From CAHJXF01 sp039936235 (GTDB lineage Bacteria > Pseudomonadota > Gammaproteobacteria > Burkholderiales > Burkholderiaceae_D), in contig JBDTIS010000159.1 in NCBI GenBank assembly GCA_039936235.1, positions 1 to 21,214 on the forward strand: 21,214 nucleotides of DNA. The letters are read 5' to 3'. A model generated the notes under the pieces. That model saw nothing but the letters and a program-made list of their open reading frames with translations, did not search any database and was not told where the DNA came from. Both the position numbers and the translations under genes were made by a program. The stretch's first letter is position 1. Each line of letters begins with the position of its first letter. Positions 7,881 to 14,486 of this stretch are shown here, piece by piece.

Positions 7881-8834
7881 TCAGGAGATCGGCACGGTCG
7901 CGAGCAACTGCAGCGCCGCCTCCCGCTGCGCGACGTGCGACGTGCCGTTCGCGTTCAGCGGCCGCAGCCGGTGGTTCACCACCGCGACCCACACCGCCTG
8001 CACGTCTTCGGGCAGCACATGATCGCGGCGCGACAGCAGTGCCCACGCGCGCGCCGCCTGCAGCAGCGCGAGAGCGCCACGCGGGGACAGTCCGTCGGCA
8101 AACGCTGCGGCGTGACGGGTCGCCGCGACCAGCGCCTGGAGGTAGTCGAGCAGTGCCGACGACACGTGGATGCCGCGTACCTCGGCCTGCAACGCGCCGA
8201 GCCGTTGCGGATCGAGGATGCGATCGAGCTTCTTCATCACCAGCCGTCGATCCTCGCCTTCGAGCAGCGCCCGCTCGGCCCGCGCGTCCGGGTAACCGAG
8301 CGCGATGCACATCATGAAGCGGTCGAGTTGCGACTCGGGCAGCGGGAACGTGCCGATCTGATGAAACGGATTCTGGGTCGCGATCACGAAGAACGGCTCT
8401 GGCAGCGCGCGTGTCACGCCGTCGATCGACACCTGGCGCTCCTCCATCGCCTCGAGCAGCGCGCTCTGCGTCTTCGGCGTCGCGCGATTGACCTCGTCGG
8501 CCAGCAGGATCTCCGAGAAGATCGGGCCCGGATGGAACACGAAGCGACCCCCCGACGCCCCGCTGTCGGGGTCGCGTTCGTCGCGACGTTCGTAGACCGA
8601 TACGCCCAAGATGTCGGTCGGCAACAGGTCGCTGGTGAACTGGACGCGCGAGAAGCGCAGCCCCAGCGATACCGCCAGTGCATGCGCGAGCGTCGTCTTG
8701 CCGACGCCCGGCAGGTCCTCGATCAGCAGGTGTCCGCCGGCCAGAAGACAGGTGACGCTCTGCCGGATCGCCACGTCCTTTCCGAGGATGACTTCGGAAA
8801 CCTGGGCGATCAGGGCATCGAGTGTTCTGGGCAT
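7881..8834 (-). CDS. MoxR family AAA+ ATPase
   Basis: This 317-residue AAA+ ATPase belongs to the MoxR group (AAA_3 plus lid). Walker A is LPGVGKTT at 41-48, Walker B is ILLADE at 109-114, and the sensor-1 region ATQNPFHQIGTFPLPESQLD is clear. MoxR proteins act as chaperone-like ATPases for neighbouring von Willebrand A or DUF58 proteins. It is the first gene of a four-gene minus-strand operon with DUF58, TgpA and the MltB-like protein. The start is uncertain: ATG 8834 fits the usual family N-terminus but has no Shine-Dalgarno. In-frame ATGs at 8894 and 8918 would add 20 or 28 residues of unconvincing sequence. It is divergent from the deacetylase gene. Confidence 0.92.
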   Translation of the reverse strand: MPRTLDALIAQVSEVILGKDVAIRQSVTCLLAGGHLLIEDLPGVGKTTLAHALAVSLGLRFSRVQFTSDLLPTDILGVSVYERRDERDPDSGASGGRFVFHPGPIFSEILLADEVNRATPKTQSALLEAMEERQVSIDGVTRALPEPFFVIATQNPFHQIGTFPLPESQLDRFMMCIALGYPDARAERALLEGEDRRLVMKKLDRILDPQRLGALQAEVRGIHVSSALLDYLQALVAATRHAAAFADGLSPRGALALLQAARAWALLSRRDHVLPEDVQAVWVAVVNHRLRPLNANGTSHVAQREAALQLLATVPIS

Positions 8835-9005
8835 GGCGAAGGAGGTTTGCGGGGCGCAGCCGCGACTGAGGGAAGGTGTTCTGCAGTTTCGCATGCCGGC
8901 TGCCGCGATCCCCCGCATTTGGGGGCCGGTGGTCGGGCATAATCGTTCGCCCGGAACTCGATGTCCGGGGCGCTCGCGGTCCGGCGCTCCGGCACAGGAG
9001 ACACC
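8835..9005. promoter_or_regulatory. Divergent promoter region between the MoxR operon and the deacetylase gene
   Basis: This 171-bp spacer must hold promoters for both directions. On the plus strand CATAAT at 8938-8943 is a fair -10 match, but no good -35 lies at the right distance. A C5/G5 hairpin (8910-8914 with 8921-8925) sits just upstream of it. AGGAG at 8996-9000 is the ribosome site for the deacetylase gene. On the minus strand I could not place a promoter. Confidence 0.35.
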
Positions 9006-9989
9006 ATGAACCATCCAGTCGACGCAGAAGTCGATGTGCGCGACCCGCGCGCGGGCGGCGTCGCCGCACCCACCGCGTGGTACGCGCATCCCGATTGCGC
9101 GGCACACCAGATGGGCTCGTGGCATCCGGAGTCGCCCGAGCGCCTCGGCGCAATCGAGGACCGCATGATCGCCAGTGGCCTGATCGATCTCGTGACCCAC
9201 GAAGACGTGCCGCTCGCCAGTGACGAAGACCTGTTGCGCGCGCACACGCAGGCCCATCTCGACCAGTTGCGCGACTGCGCACCCGAGGCGGGCTACGCGG
9301 CGCTGGACGCCGACACGATGATGTGTCCGGCCACGCTGCAGGCCGTCCGGCGCGCCGCCGGCGCCGCGATCGCCGCGACCGACGCCGTGATCGCCGGTCG
9401 CGCACGCAACGCGTTCTGCGCCATCCGTCCACCAGGCCATCACGCGATGCGCACGCATGCGATGGGCTTCTGCTTCGTCAACAACGTCGCCGTCGCGGTG
9501 CGCCACGCGCTGGAAGTGCATGGCCTCGAACGCGTCGCGGTGGCCGACTTCGACGTCCATCACGGCAATGGCACCGAAAACATCCTGTCGGGCGACGAAC
9601 GCGTGCTGATGGTCAGTTTCTTCCAGCATCCGTTCTATCCGTACAGCGGCGTCTCGCACCCGGCTCACAACATGCTGAACGTCCCGATGCCGGCTTACTC
9701 CGACGGTGCCGCGGTCCGCGCCGTCGTCGAGTCGCGCTGGCTGCCGGCGCTCGAGGCGTTCGCGCCGCAGATGCTCTTCATCTCGGCCGGCTTCGACGCG
9801 CATCGCGAGGACGACCTCGGGCAGATGCGGCTGGTCGAGGCCGACTACGCATGGATCACGGAGCAGTTGATGATCGTTGCGGATCGCCACGCGCAGGGCC
9901 GCATCGTCAGCTGCCTCGAAGGTGGCTACAACCTGTCGGCGCTCGGACGCAGCGTCGCCGCGCACGTCAAGGTTCTCAGCGAAAACTGA
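9006..9989 (+). CDS. Histone deacetylase family (AcuC/class II-like) deacylase
   Basis: This 327-residue protein is a zinc-dependent arginase-fold deacylase. HPESPERL marks the N-terminal family signature. The paired histidines of the charge relay are His145 and His146 in RPPGHHA. The zinc ligands are Asp183 and His185 in DFDVHHGNG and Asp264 in SAGFDAHRED, and the catalytic Tyr308 lies in EGGYNL. All key residues are intact, so it should be active on acetyl-lysine, acetylpolyamines or a related amide in the cytoplasm. The start at 9006 has AGGAG 5 nt upstream. It precedes etfB by 220 bp on the same strand, an order I recall from Burkholderiales. Substrate is not predictable from sequence alone. 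Confidence 0.92.
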   Translation: MNHPVDAEVDVRDPRAGGVAAPTAWYAHPDCAAHQMGSWHPESPERLGAIEDRMIASGLIDLVTHEDVPLASDEDLLRAHTQAHLDQLRDCAPEAGYAALDADTMMCPATLQAVRRAAGAAIAATDAVIAGRARNAFCAIRPPGHHAMRTHAMGFCFVNNVAVAVRHALEVHGLERVAVADFDVHHGNGTENILSGDERVLMVSFFQHPFYPYSGVSHPAHNMLNVPMPAYSDGAAVRAVVESRWLPALEAFAPQMLFISAGFDAHREDDLGQMRLVEADYAWITEQLMIVADRHAQGRIVSCLEGGYNLSALGRSVAAHVKVLSEN

Positions 9990-10169
9990 TGGTGTACCGG
10001 CCGCCTCCGACGCCCCCCGAAAGATTTGCGAACGGTCCTGCTATCCTGCGCGACGCAAGCGGACAGGCGTGGCGGGTGGCCGGCAGCGCATGCGTTCCGG
10101 CGGCCGAGCGCCACGACCGGGACTTCGATTCCGATGCGATGAATCCAGGCGTACATCGCCCGCCAACCC

Positions 10170-10187
10170 GCTGCAGCATCGTGCAGC
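10170..10187 (+). other. Small hairpin in the etfB leader
   Basis: GCTGCA (10170-10175) and TGCAGC (10182-10187) form a perfect 6-bp stem with a 6-nt loop, ending 13 nt before the etfB Shine-Dalgarno AGGA at 10201-10204. The rest of the 9990-10209 spacer shows no convincing promoter or gene. A role for the hairpin is speculative. Confidence 0.3.
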
Positions 10188-10209
10188 CGCACTCAAGTAC
10201 AGGATCGTC

Positions 10210-10959
10210 ATGAAGATACTCGTGCCCGTCAAACGCGTGGTCGACTACAACGTCAAGGTCCGCGTGAAGTCGGACCAGACCGGCGTCGACATCGCGAACG
10301 TGAAGATGTCGATGAACCCCTTCGACGAGATCGCGATCGAGGAAGCCGTGCGGCTCAAGGAAAAGGGCATCGCGACCGAGGTCGTCGCGGTGTCTTGCGG
10401 CGTCCTGCAATGCCAGGAAACGCTGCGCACCGCGATGGCGATCGGCGCCGATCGCGGCACCCTCGTCGAGAGCGCCGACGAGTTGCAACCGCTGGCGGTG
10501 GCCAAGCTGCTGAAGGCGCTGGTCGACAAGGAGCAGCCGCAGCTCGTGATCCTCGGCAAGCAGGCGATCGACGACGACAGCAACCAGGTCGGCCAGATGC
10601 TGGCAGCGTTGTGCGACTACCCACAGGCCACGTTCGCGAACAAGGTGGAAGTCGCCGACGGCAAAGTCACGGTGACCCGCGAAGTCGACGGCGGGCTGGA
10701 GACGATCAGCCTCTCGCTGCCCGCGATCATCACGACCGACCTGCGCCTGAACGAGCCGCGCTACGTGACGTTGCCGAACATCATGAAGGCGAAGAAGAAG
10801 ACGCTCGACATCGTGAAGCCGGCGGACCTGGGCGTCGACATCGCGCCGCGCATCAAGACACTGAAGGTCAGCGAGCCGCCGTCACGCAAGGCCGGGATCA
10901 AGGTGCCGGACGTGGCGGCGCTGGTGGAGAAGTTGAGGAACGAAGCGAAAGTCATTTGA
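10210..10959 (+). CDS. etfB: Electron transfer flavoprotein beta subunit
   Basis: This 249-residue protein is the AMP-binding small subunit of ETF. It takes electrons from acyl-CoA dehydrogenases, as a heterodimer with EtfA, and passes them to ETF:ubiquinone oxidoreductase. The N-terminus MKILVPVKRVVDYNVKVRV is the typical start. The NPFDEIAIEEAVRLKE and LVILGKQAIDDDSNQVGQM stretches are family hallmarks, and the C-terminal part near LNEPRYVTLPNIMKAKKK matches the ETF-beta signature. AGGA at 10201-10204 supports the start. etfA follows 112 bp later on the same strand, and an acyl-CoA dehydrogenase follows that. The last codons form one arm of a perfect inverted repeat that crosses the stop. 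Confidence 0.96.
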   Translation: MKILVPVKRVVDYNVKVRVKSDQTGVDIANVKMSMNPFDEIAIEEAVRLKEKGIATEVVAVSCGVLQCQETLRTAMAIGADRGTLVESADELQPLAVAKLLKALVDKEQPQLVILGKQAIDDDSNQVGQMLAALCDYPQATFANKVEVADGKVTVTREVDGGLETISLSLPAIITTDLRLNEPRYVTLPNIMKAKKKTLDIVKPADLGVDIAPRIKTLKVSEPPSRKAGIKVPDVAALVEKLRNEAKVI

Positions 10960-10980
10960 TCGTCGAGCGAATGACTTTCG
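10946..10980 (+). other. Perfect 11-bp inverted repeat across the etfB stop codon
   Basis: CGAAAGTCATT (10946-10956) is the exact reverse complement of AATGACTTTCG (10970-10980), with a 13-nt loop that begins with the etfB stop TGA (10957-10959). In RNA this would make a stable hairpin holding the last codons of etfB. No T-tract follows, so it is not a standard terminator; protection of the etfB 3' end is one possible role. Confidence 0.6.
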
Positions 10981-11054
10981 CCCCGGCGAAGGCCGGGGCC
11001 CAATGGGTTTCAGGAACGTCGAAACATCAGGTCCCGGCCTTCCGCCGGGATGAC
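10981..11054. repeat. Dispersed palindromic intergenic repeat, copy 2, in the etfB-etfA spacer
   Basis: Two hairpins lie in opposite order. CCCCGGC-GAAG-GCCGGGG (10981-10998) is a perfect 7-bp stem with a 4-nt loop. CCCGGC-CTTCC-GCCGGG (11033-11049) is a perfect 6-bp stem. The two halves also pair with each other as long arms (about 10981-11000 with 11031-11050, one-nt bulge), and the right end reads GGGATGAC. This resembles the repeat at 3444-3539 in plan, though the inner bases differ. It lies inside a co-directional operon, so it could tune the etfB:etfA message ratio. Confidence 0.6.
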
Positions 11055-11071
11055 ACGATCAGAGGTAGACC

Positions 11072-12004
11072 ATGGCAGCTCTCGTCATCGCCGAACACGA
11101 CAACACCACCCTCAAGGGCTCGACCCTCAACACCATCACCGCGGCGATCGCGTGCGGGGGCGACGTGCACGTCCTCGTAGCCGGCGGCGGAGCGAAGGCC
11201 GCTGCCGATGCGGCCGCCCAGGTGGCGGGAGTCGCCAGGGTCCTGTTCGTCGACGCGCAGCATCTCACCGAAGGGCTGGCCGAGAACATCGCCGCCGAGG
11301 TCCTGTCGCTCGCGAAAGACTATTCGCACATCCTGTTTCCCGCAACGGCGTACGGCAAGAACATCGCGCCGCGCGTCGCCGCCAAGCTCGACGTCGCGCA
11401 GTTGTCGGACATCATGACCGTCGAGTCGCCGGACACCTTCACGCGGCCGATCTACGCCGGCAACGCGATCGCGACCGTGCAGGCCACCGACGCCGTCAAG
11501 GTCATCACGGTCCGCACGACCGGCTTCGACGCGGCACCCGCCACCGGCGGCTCTGCGTCGATCGAGTCGGCCGCAGCCGCCGCGGACTTCGGCAAGTCGA
11601 CGTTCGTCGGTCGCGAGGTCGTCAAGCTCGATCGCCCCGAACTCACGGCAGCGAAGATCATCGTGTCCGGCGGGCGCGGCGTCGGCAGCAGCGAGAACTA
11701 TCACAACGTCCTCGAGCCGCTGGCCGACAAGCTCGGCGCCGCGATGGGCGCGTCCCGCGCCGCGGTCGATGCAGGCTTCGTGCCGAACGACTATCAGGTC
11801 GGACAGACCGGCAAGATCGTCGCGCCGCAGCTGTACATCGCGGTCGGCATCTCGGGCGCGATCCAGCATCTGGCCGGCATGAAGGACAGCAAGGTCATCG
11901 TCGCGATCAACAAGGATCCCGAGGCGCCGATCTTCGGCGTGGCCGACTACGGTCTCGTCGGCGACCTGAACACGCTGGTGCCGGAGCTGGTCGCGGCGCT
12001 CTGA
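11072..12004 (+). CDS. etfA: Electron transfer flavoprotein alpha subunit
   Basis: This 310-residue subunit carries the FAD of ETF. The N-terminal domain starts MAALVIAEHDN and includes HILFPATAYGKNIAPRVAAK. The C-terminal FAD domain has GRGVGSSENY (201-210), YQVGQTGKIVAPQLYIAVG (241-259), GISGAIQHLAGM (259-270) and INKDPEAPIF (279-288), all expected of the family. It should dimerise with EtfB from the gene upstream. The start has GAGG at 11062-11065, 6 nt before the ATG. The gene is followed after 155 bp by an acyl-CoA dehydrogenase, a natural electron donor to it. Length is typical (about 310). Confidence 0.96.
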   Translation: MAALVIAEHDNTTLKGSTLNTITAAIACGGDVHVLVAGGGAKAAADAAAQVAGVARVLFVDAQHLTEGLAENIAAEVLSLAKDYSHILFPATAYGKNIAPRVAAKLDVAQLSDIMTVESPDTFTRPIYAGNAIATVQATDAVKVITVRTTGFDAAPATGGSASIESAAAAADFGKSTFVGREVVKLDRPELTAAKIIVSGGRGVGSSENYHNVLEPLADKLGAAMGASRAAVDAGFVPNDYQVGQTGKIVAPQLYIAVGISGAIQHLAGMKDSKVIVAINKDPEAPIFGVADYGLVGDLNTLVPELVAAL

Positions 12005-12064
12005 TCGACCGCGTGGCAGAACTGAGAGCCGGCGCTCGATCGGCTTACGAAACAGGAAACGATC

Positions 12065-12163
12065 ATGGCGTTCGAGGCGGGCCGGCTGCGCTCGATCGTC
12101 CACGGTGATCGTATTCCCTGGACCCACGCACCGACGCATCGCCCACCGACGAGACCACGATGA
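12065..12163 (+). CDS. Candidate 32-codon coupled ORF upstream of the acyl-CoA dehydrogenase
   Basis: An ATG at 12065 is preceded by AGGAA (12053-12057, 7 nt spacing), a better ribosome site than that of the next gene. The frame runs 32 codons and stops at TGA 12161-12163, overlapping the dehydrogenase ATG (12160) as ATGA. The peptide begins MAFEAGRLRSIVHGDR and ends in a Pro/Arg/Thr-rich stretch with no recognisable domain or attenuation-type run of one amino acid. The likely role, if translated, is to deliver ribosomes to the weakly preceded dehydrogenase start. It could also be chance. I know of no named homologue. Confidence 0.35.
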   Translation: MAFEAGRLRSIVHGDRIPWTHAPTHRPPTRPR

Positions 12164-13983
12164 ACTACAAAGCACCGCTGAAGGACATGTTGTTCGTCAT
12201 GCAGGAACTCGCCGGGCTCGATGCCGTCTCGGCACTGCCCGGCTTCGAGGACGCCACGCGCGAGACCGCGCAGGCCGTGCTCGAGGAGAACGCCAAGTTC
12301 GTCGAGGCCGTGATCGCGCCGCTCAACCGGTCGGGCGACACGTCGCCGTCGACGTGGAAGGACGGCGTCGTCACGACCAGCGCGGGCTTCAAGGAAGCGT
12401 TCAGGCAATACGGCGAGGCCGGCTGGCAGGGCGTGCAGCACGACATCGACTTCGGCGGCCAGGGTTTGCCGAAGCTGATCGCGACGCCGTGCATCGAGAT
12501 GCTCAACGCGGCCAACCTGTCGTTCGCGCTGTGCCCTTTGCTCACCGACGGCGCGATCGAGGCGCTGATGACGGCCGGCAGCGATGCGCAGAAGGCCACC
12601 TATCTCGCGAAGCTGATCTCCGGCGAGTGGACCGGCACGATGAACCTGACCGAGCCGCAGGCCGGCTCCGACCTCGCCCAGGTGCGTTCGCGCGCGGTAC
12701 CCAGCGGCGACGGCAAGTACCGCGTGTTCGGGCAGAAGATCTACATCACGTACGGTGAACACGACATGGCGGAGAACATCGTCCACCTCGTCCTCGCCCG
12801 CACACCGGATGCGCCCGAAGGCGTCAAGGGCATCTCGCTGTTCACGGTGCCGAAGTTCATCGTCGAGGCCGATGGTTCGCTCGGTGCTCGCAACGACGTC
12901 TACTGCGCGTCTATCGAACACAAGCTCGGCATCAAGGGCAGCCCGACCGCGGTGCTGCTGTTCGGCGAAGACAATTTCCAGGTGGATGGCGAGCCTGGCG
13001 CGATCGGCGAACTGGTCGGCCAGGAGAACCGCGGCCTCGAGTACATGTTCATCATGATGAACGCGGCGCGCTTCCAGGTCGGCATGCAGGGCATCGCGAT
13101 CGCCGACCGCGCCTATCAGCAGGCGGTGGCCTACGCGAACGATCGCGTGCAGTCGCGCGATGTCGCCGGCTCGGCTGGCCCGGTCACGATCATCCATCAC
13201 CCCGACGTGCGCCGCATGCTGATGACGATGCGGGCGCAGATCGAGGCGGCCCGCGCGATCGCCTACGTGACGGCGGCGGCCTACGACGCTTCGCACAAGT
13301 CGCCCGACGCGGCCACGCGGAAGCAGAACCAGGCCTTCTACGAATACCTCGTGCCGGTCGTCAAGGGCTGGAGCACCGAGTTCTCGATCGAGGTCGCTTC
13401 GCTGGGCGTACAGGTCCACGGGGGGATGGGCTTCATCGAGGAGACCGGCGCGGCGCAGCACTATCGCGACGCGCGGATCCTGACGATCTACGAAGGAACG
13501 ACGGCGATCCAGGCGAACGACCTGGTCGGTCGCAAGACCGTACGTGACGGCGGCGCGACCGCGAAGGGCATCGTCGCTCAGGTGCGCAATACCGCGGCCG
13601 CGCTCGCAGCGTCGTCGTCGACGGAACACGCGGCGACGCTGAAGGCGATCGCGGGGCGGCTGACGACGGGCGCGCAGGCGCTCGACGACGTGATCGGCTA
13701 CGTCGTCGCGAACGCGAAGTCCGACGTTACAGGCGTGTTCGCGGGATCGGTGCCGTATCTGAAGCTGGCCGGCATCGTGCTGGGCGGCTGGCAGATGGCA
13801 CGCGCCGCCGCGATCTCATCGGACAAGCTGGCCGCGGGCGATCCGGACGGCGACTTCCATCGGGCCAAGCTCGCGACCGCGCGCTTCTTCGCGGATCATC
13901 TGCTGTCGCAGGCCCCGGGCATCCGCGATGCGATCGTCGAAGGGTCGGACGCCGTGATGGCGCTGGAAGCCGCGCAGTTCTGA
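12160..13983 (+). CDS. Long-form acyl-CoA dehydrogenase, DmdC-like
   Basis: This 607-residue flavoprotein is longer than classical acyl-CoA dehydrogenases (about 380). It has the extra N-terminal segment (MNYKAPLKDMLFVMQELAGL) and the C-terminal extension of the AcylCoA_DH_N / Acyl-CoA_dh_C group, which includes 3-methylmercaptopropionyl-CoA dehydrogenase DmdC. The FAD/substrate motif is GTMNLTEPQAGSDL (159-172). QVHGGMGFIEE (418-428) and the catalytic base Glu445 in LTIYEGTTAIQ are intact. It oxidises an acyl-CoA to the 2-enoyl-CoA and should pass electrons to the EtfBA encoded upstream. Substrate is not deducible; many members of this group act on ordinary or branched chains, so I do not call it dmdC. 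Its own Shine-Dalgarno is weak. Confidence 0.92.
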   Translation: MNYKAPLKDMLFVMQELAGLDAVSALPGFEDATRETAQAVLEENAKFVEAVIAPLNRSGDTSPSTWKDGVVTTSAGFKEAFRQYGEAGWQGVQHDIDFGGQGLPKLIATPCIEMLNAANLSFALCPLLTDGAIEALMTAGSDAQKATYLAKLISGEWTGTMNLTEPQAGSDLAQVRSRAVPSGDGKYRVFGQKIYITYGEHDMAENIVHLVLARTPDAPEGVKGISLFTVPKFIVEADGSLGARNDVYCASIEHKLGIKGSPTAVLLFGEDNFQVDGEPGAIGELVGQENRGLEYMFIMMNAARFQVGMQGIAIADRAYQQAVAYANDRVQSRDVAGSAGPVTIIHHPDVRRMLMTMRAQIEAARAIAYVTAAAYDASHKSPDAATRKQNQAFYEYLVPVVKGWSTEFSIEVASLGVQVHGGMGFIEETGAAQHYRDARILTIYEGTTAIQANDLVGRKTVRDGGATAKGIVAQVRNTAAALAASSSTEHAATLKAIAGRLTTGAQALDDVIGYVVANAKSDVTGVFAGSVPYLKLAGIVLGGWQMARAAAISSDKLAAGDPDGDFHRAKLATARFFADHLLSQAPGIRDAIVEGSDAVMALEAAQF

Positions 13984-13993
13984 TACGGGGGGG

Positions 13994-14485
13994 TCAGCCG
14001 GCGTCGACGCTTGCCGATAGCCGCGCCTTCACCGTTGCACGCAGCAGCTTCATCCTCTGATGGGCCGCGCCGAGCTCGCCGCCTGACGGGGAGCCCAAAC
14101 TGGTGTTCCTCCACGCCTGCTTCGGGCCGTCGTCGGCCTTCTCCATCAGCATTCCGACCGCATCCATCGCCGCGACATAGTCCGCGACGAGCGCCTGGTC
14201 GTGATCCGATAGATACAGCGAGTTGCGCAGGAACAGCGTGTTGACGTCGCGCTGCAGGACCGGCAGCGCCTTGCGTTCGTCGTCGGCTGCGGTCCTCAGG
14301 TGGATGTTCACTTCCTCGAGAACATTCCAGAGCGCCTCGCGCGCGTTGCGCCGCGCATCTGCGGCCGCGAAGCGGTTCGGGTTTCCCTGCGTGCGACGCC
14401 ACTGGTAGAAACCGGCCGCGACGACGATCAGCGTACCGAAGAACGCGAGGATCGGACCGATGAGGGAGCTGACCGTGACGCTCAC
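13994..14485 (-). CDS. Hypothetical membrane-anchored protein, GTG start
   Basis: I do not recognise this 163-residue protein. One membrane helix (SLIGPILAFFGTLIVVAAGF, about residues 7-26) leads into a soluble part rich in Ala, Arg and Glu (REALWNVLEEVNIHL and so on) that looks helical and probably lies in the cytoplasm. I start it at GTG 14485, one base after the DedA-rhodanese stop (TGA-C-GTG), with a short AGG upstream. In-frame ATGs at 14530 and 14527 would overlap the upstream gene by about 44 bp and add an Arg-rich segment before the helix. The close coupling suggests co-expression with the DedA-rhodanese protein. Its 3' end lies 10 bp from the convergent acyl-CoA dehydrogenase stop. 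Confidence 0.65.
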   Translation of the reverse strand: MSVTVSSLIGPILAFFGTLIVVAAGFYQWRRTQGNPNRFAAADARRNAREALWNVLEEVNIHLRTAADDERKALPVLQRDVNTLFLRNSLYLSDHDQALVADYVAAMDAVGMLMEKADDGPKQAWRNTSLGSPSGGELGAAHQRMKLLRATVKARLSASVDAG

Positions 14486-14486
14486 G

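Noticed and set aside
6862..9432. Single 856-codon minus-strand frame that would fuse other sequence to DUF58
   Set aside because: The part before 7866 is the wrong frame of MoxR and of the divergent deacetylase gene. Only the last 334 codons resemble a protein family.
10026..10047. TTGCGA and TATCCT as a promoter for etfB
   Set aside because: The spacing is 10 nt instead of about 17.
11947..13629. 560-codon open frame on the minus strand opposite the acyl-CoA dehydrogenase
   Set aside because: Low-complexity Arg/Asp/His/Val composition, no recognisable family, and complete overlap with a well-conserved enzyme gene.
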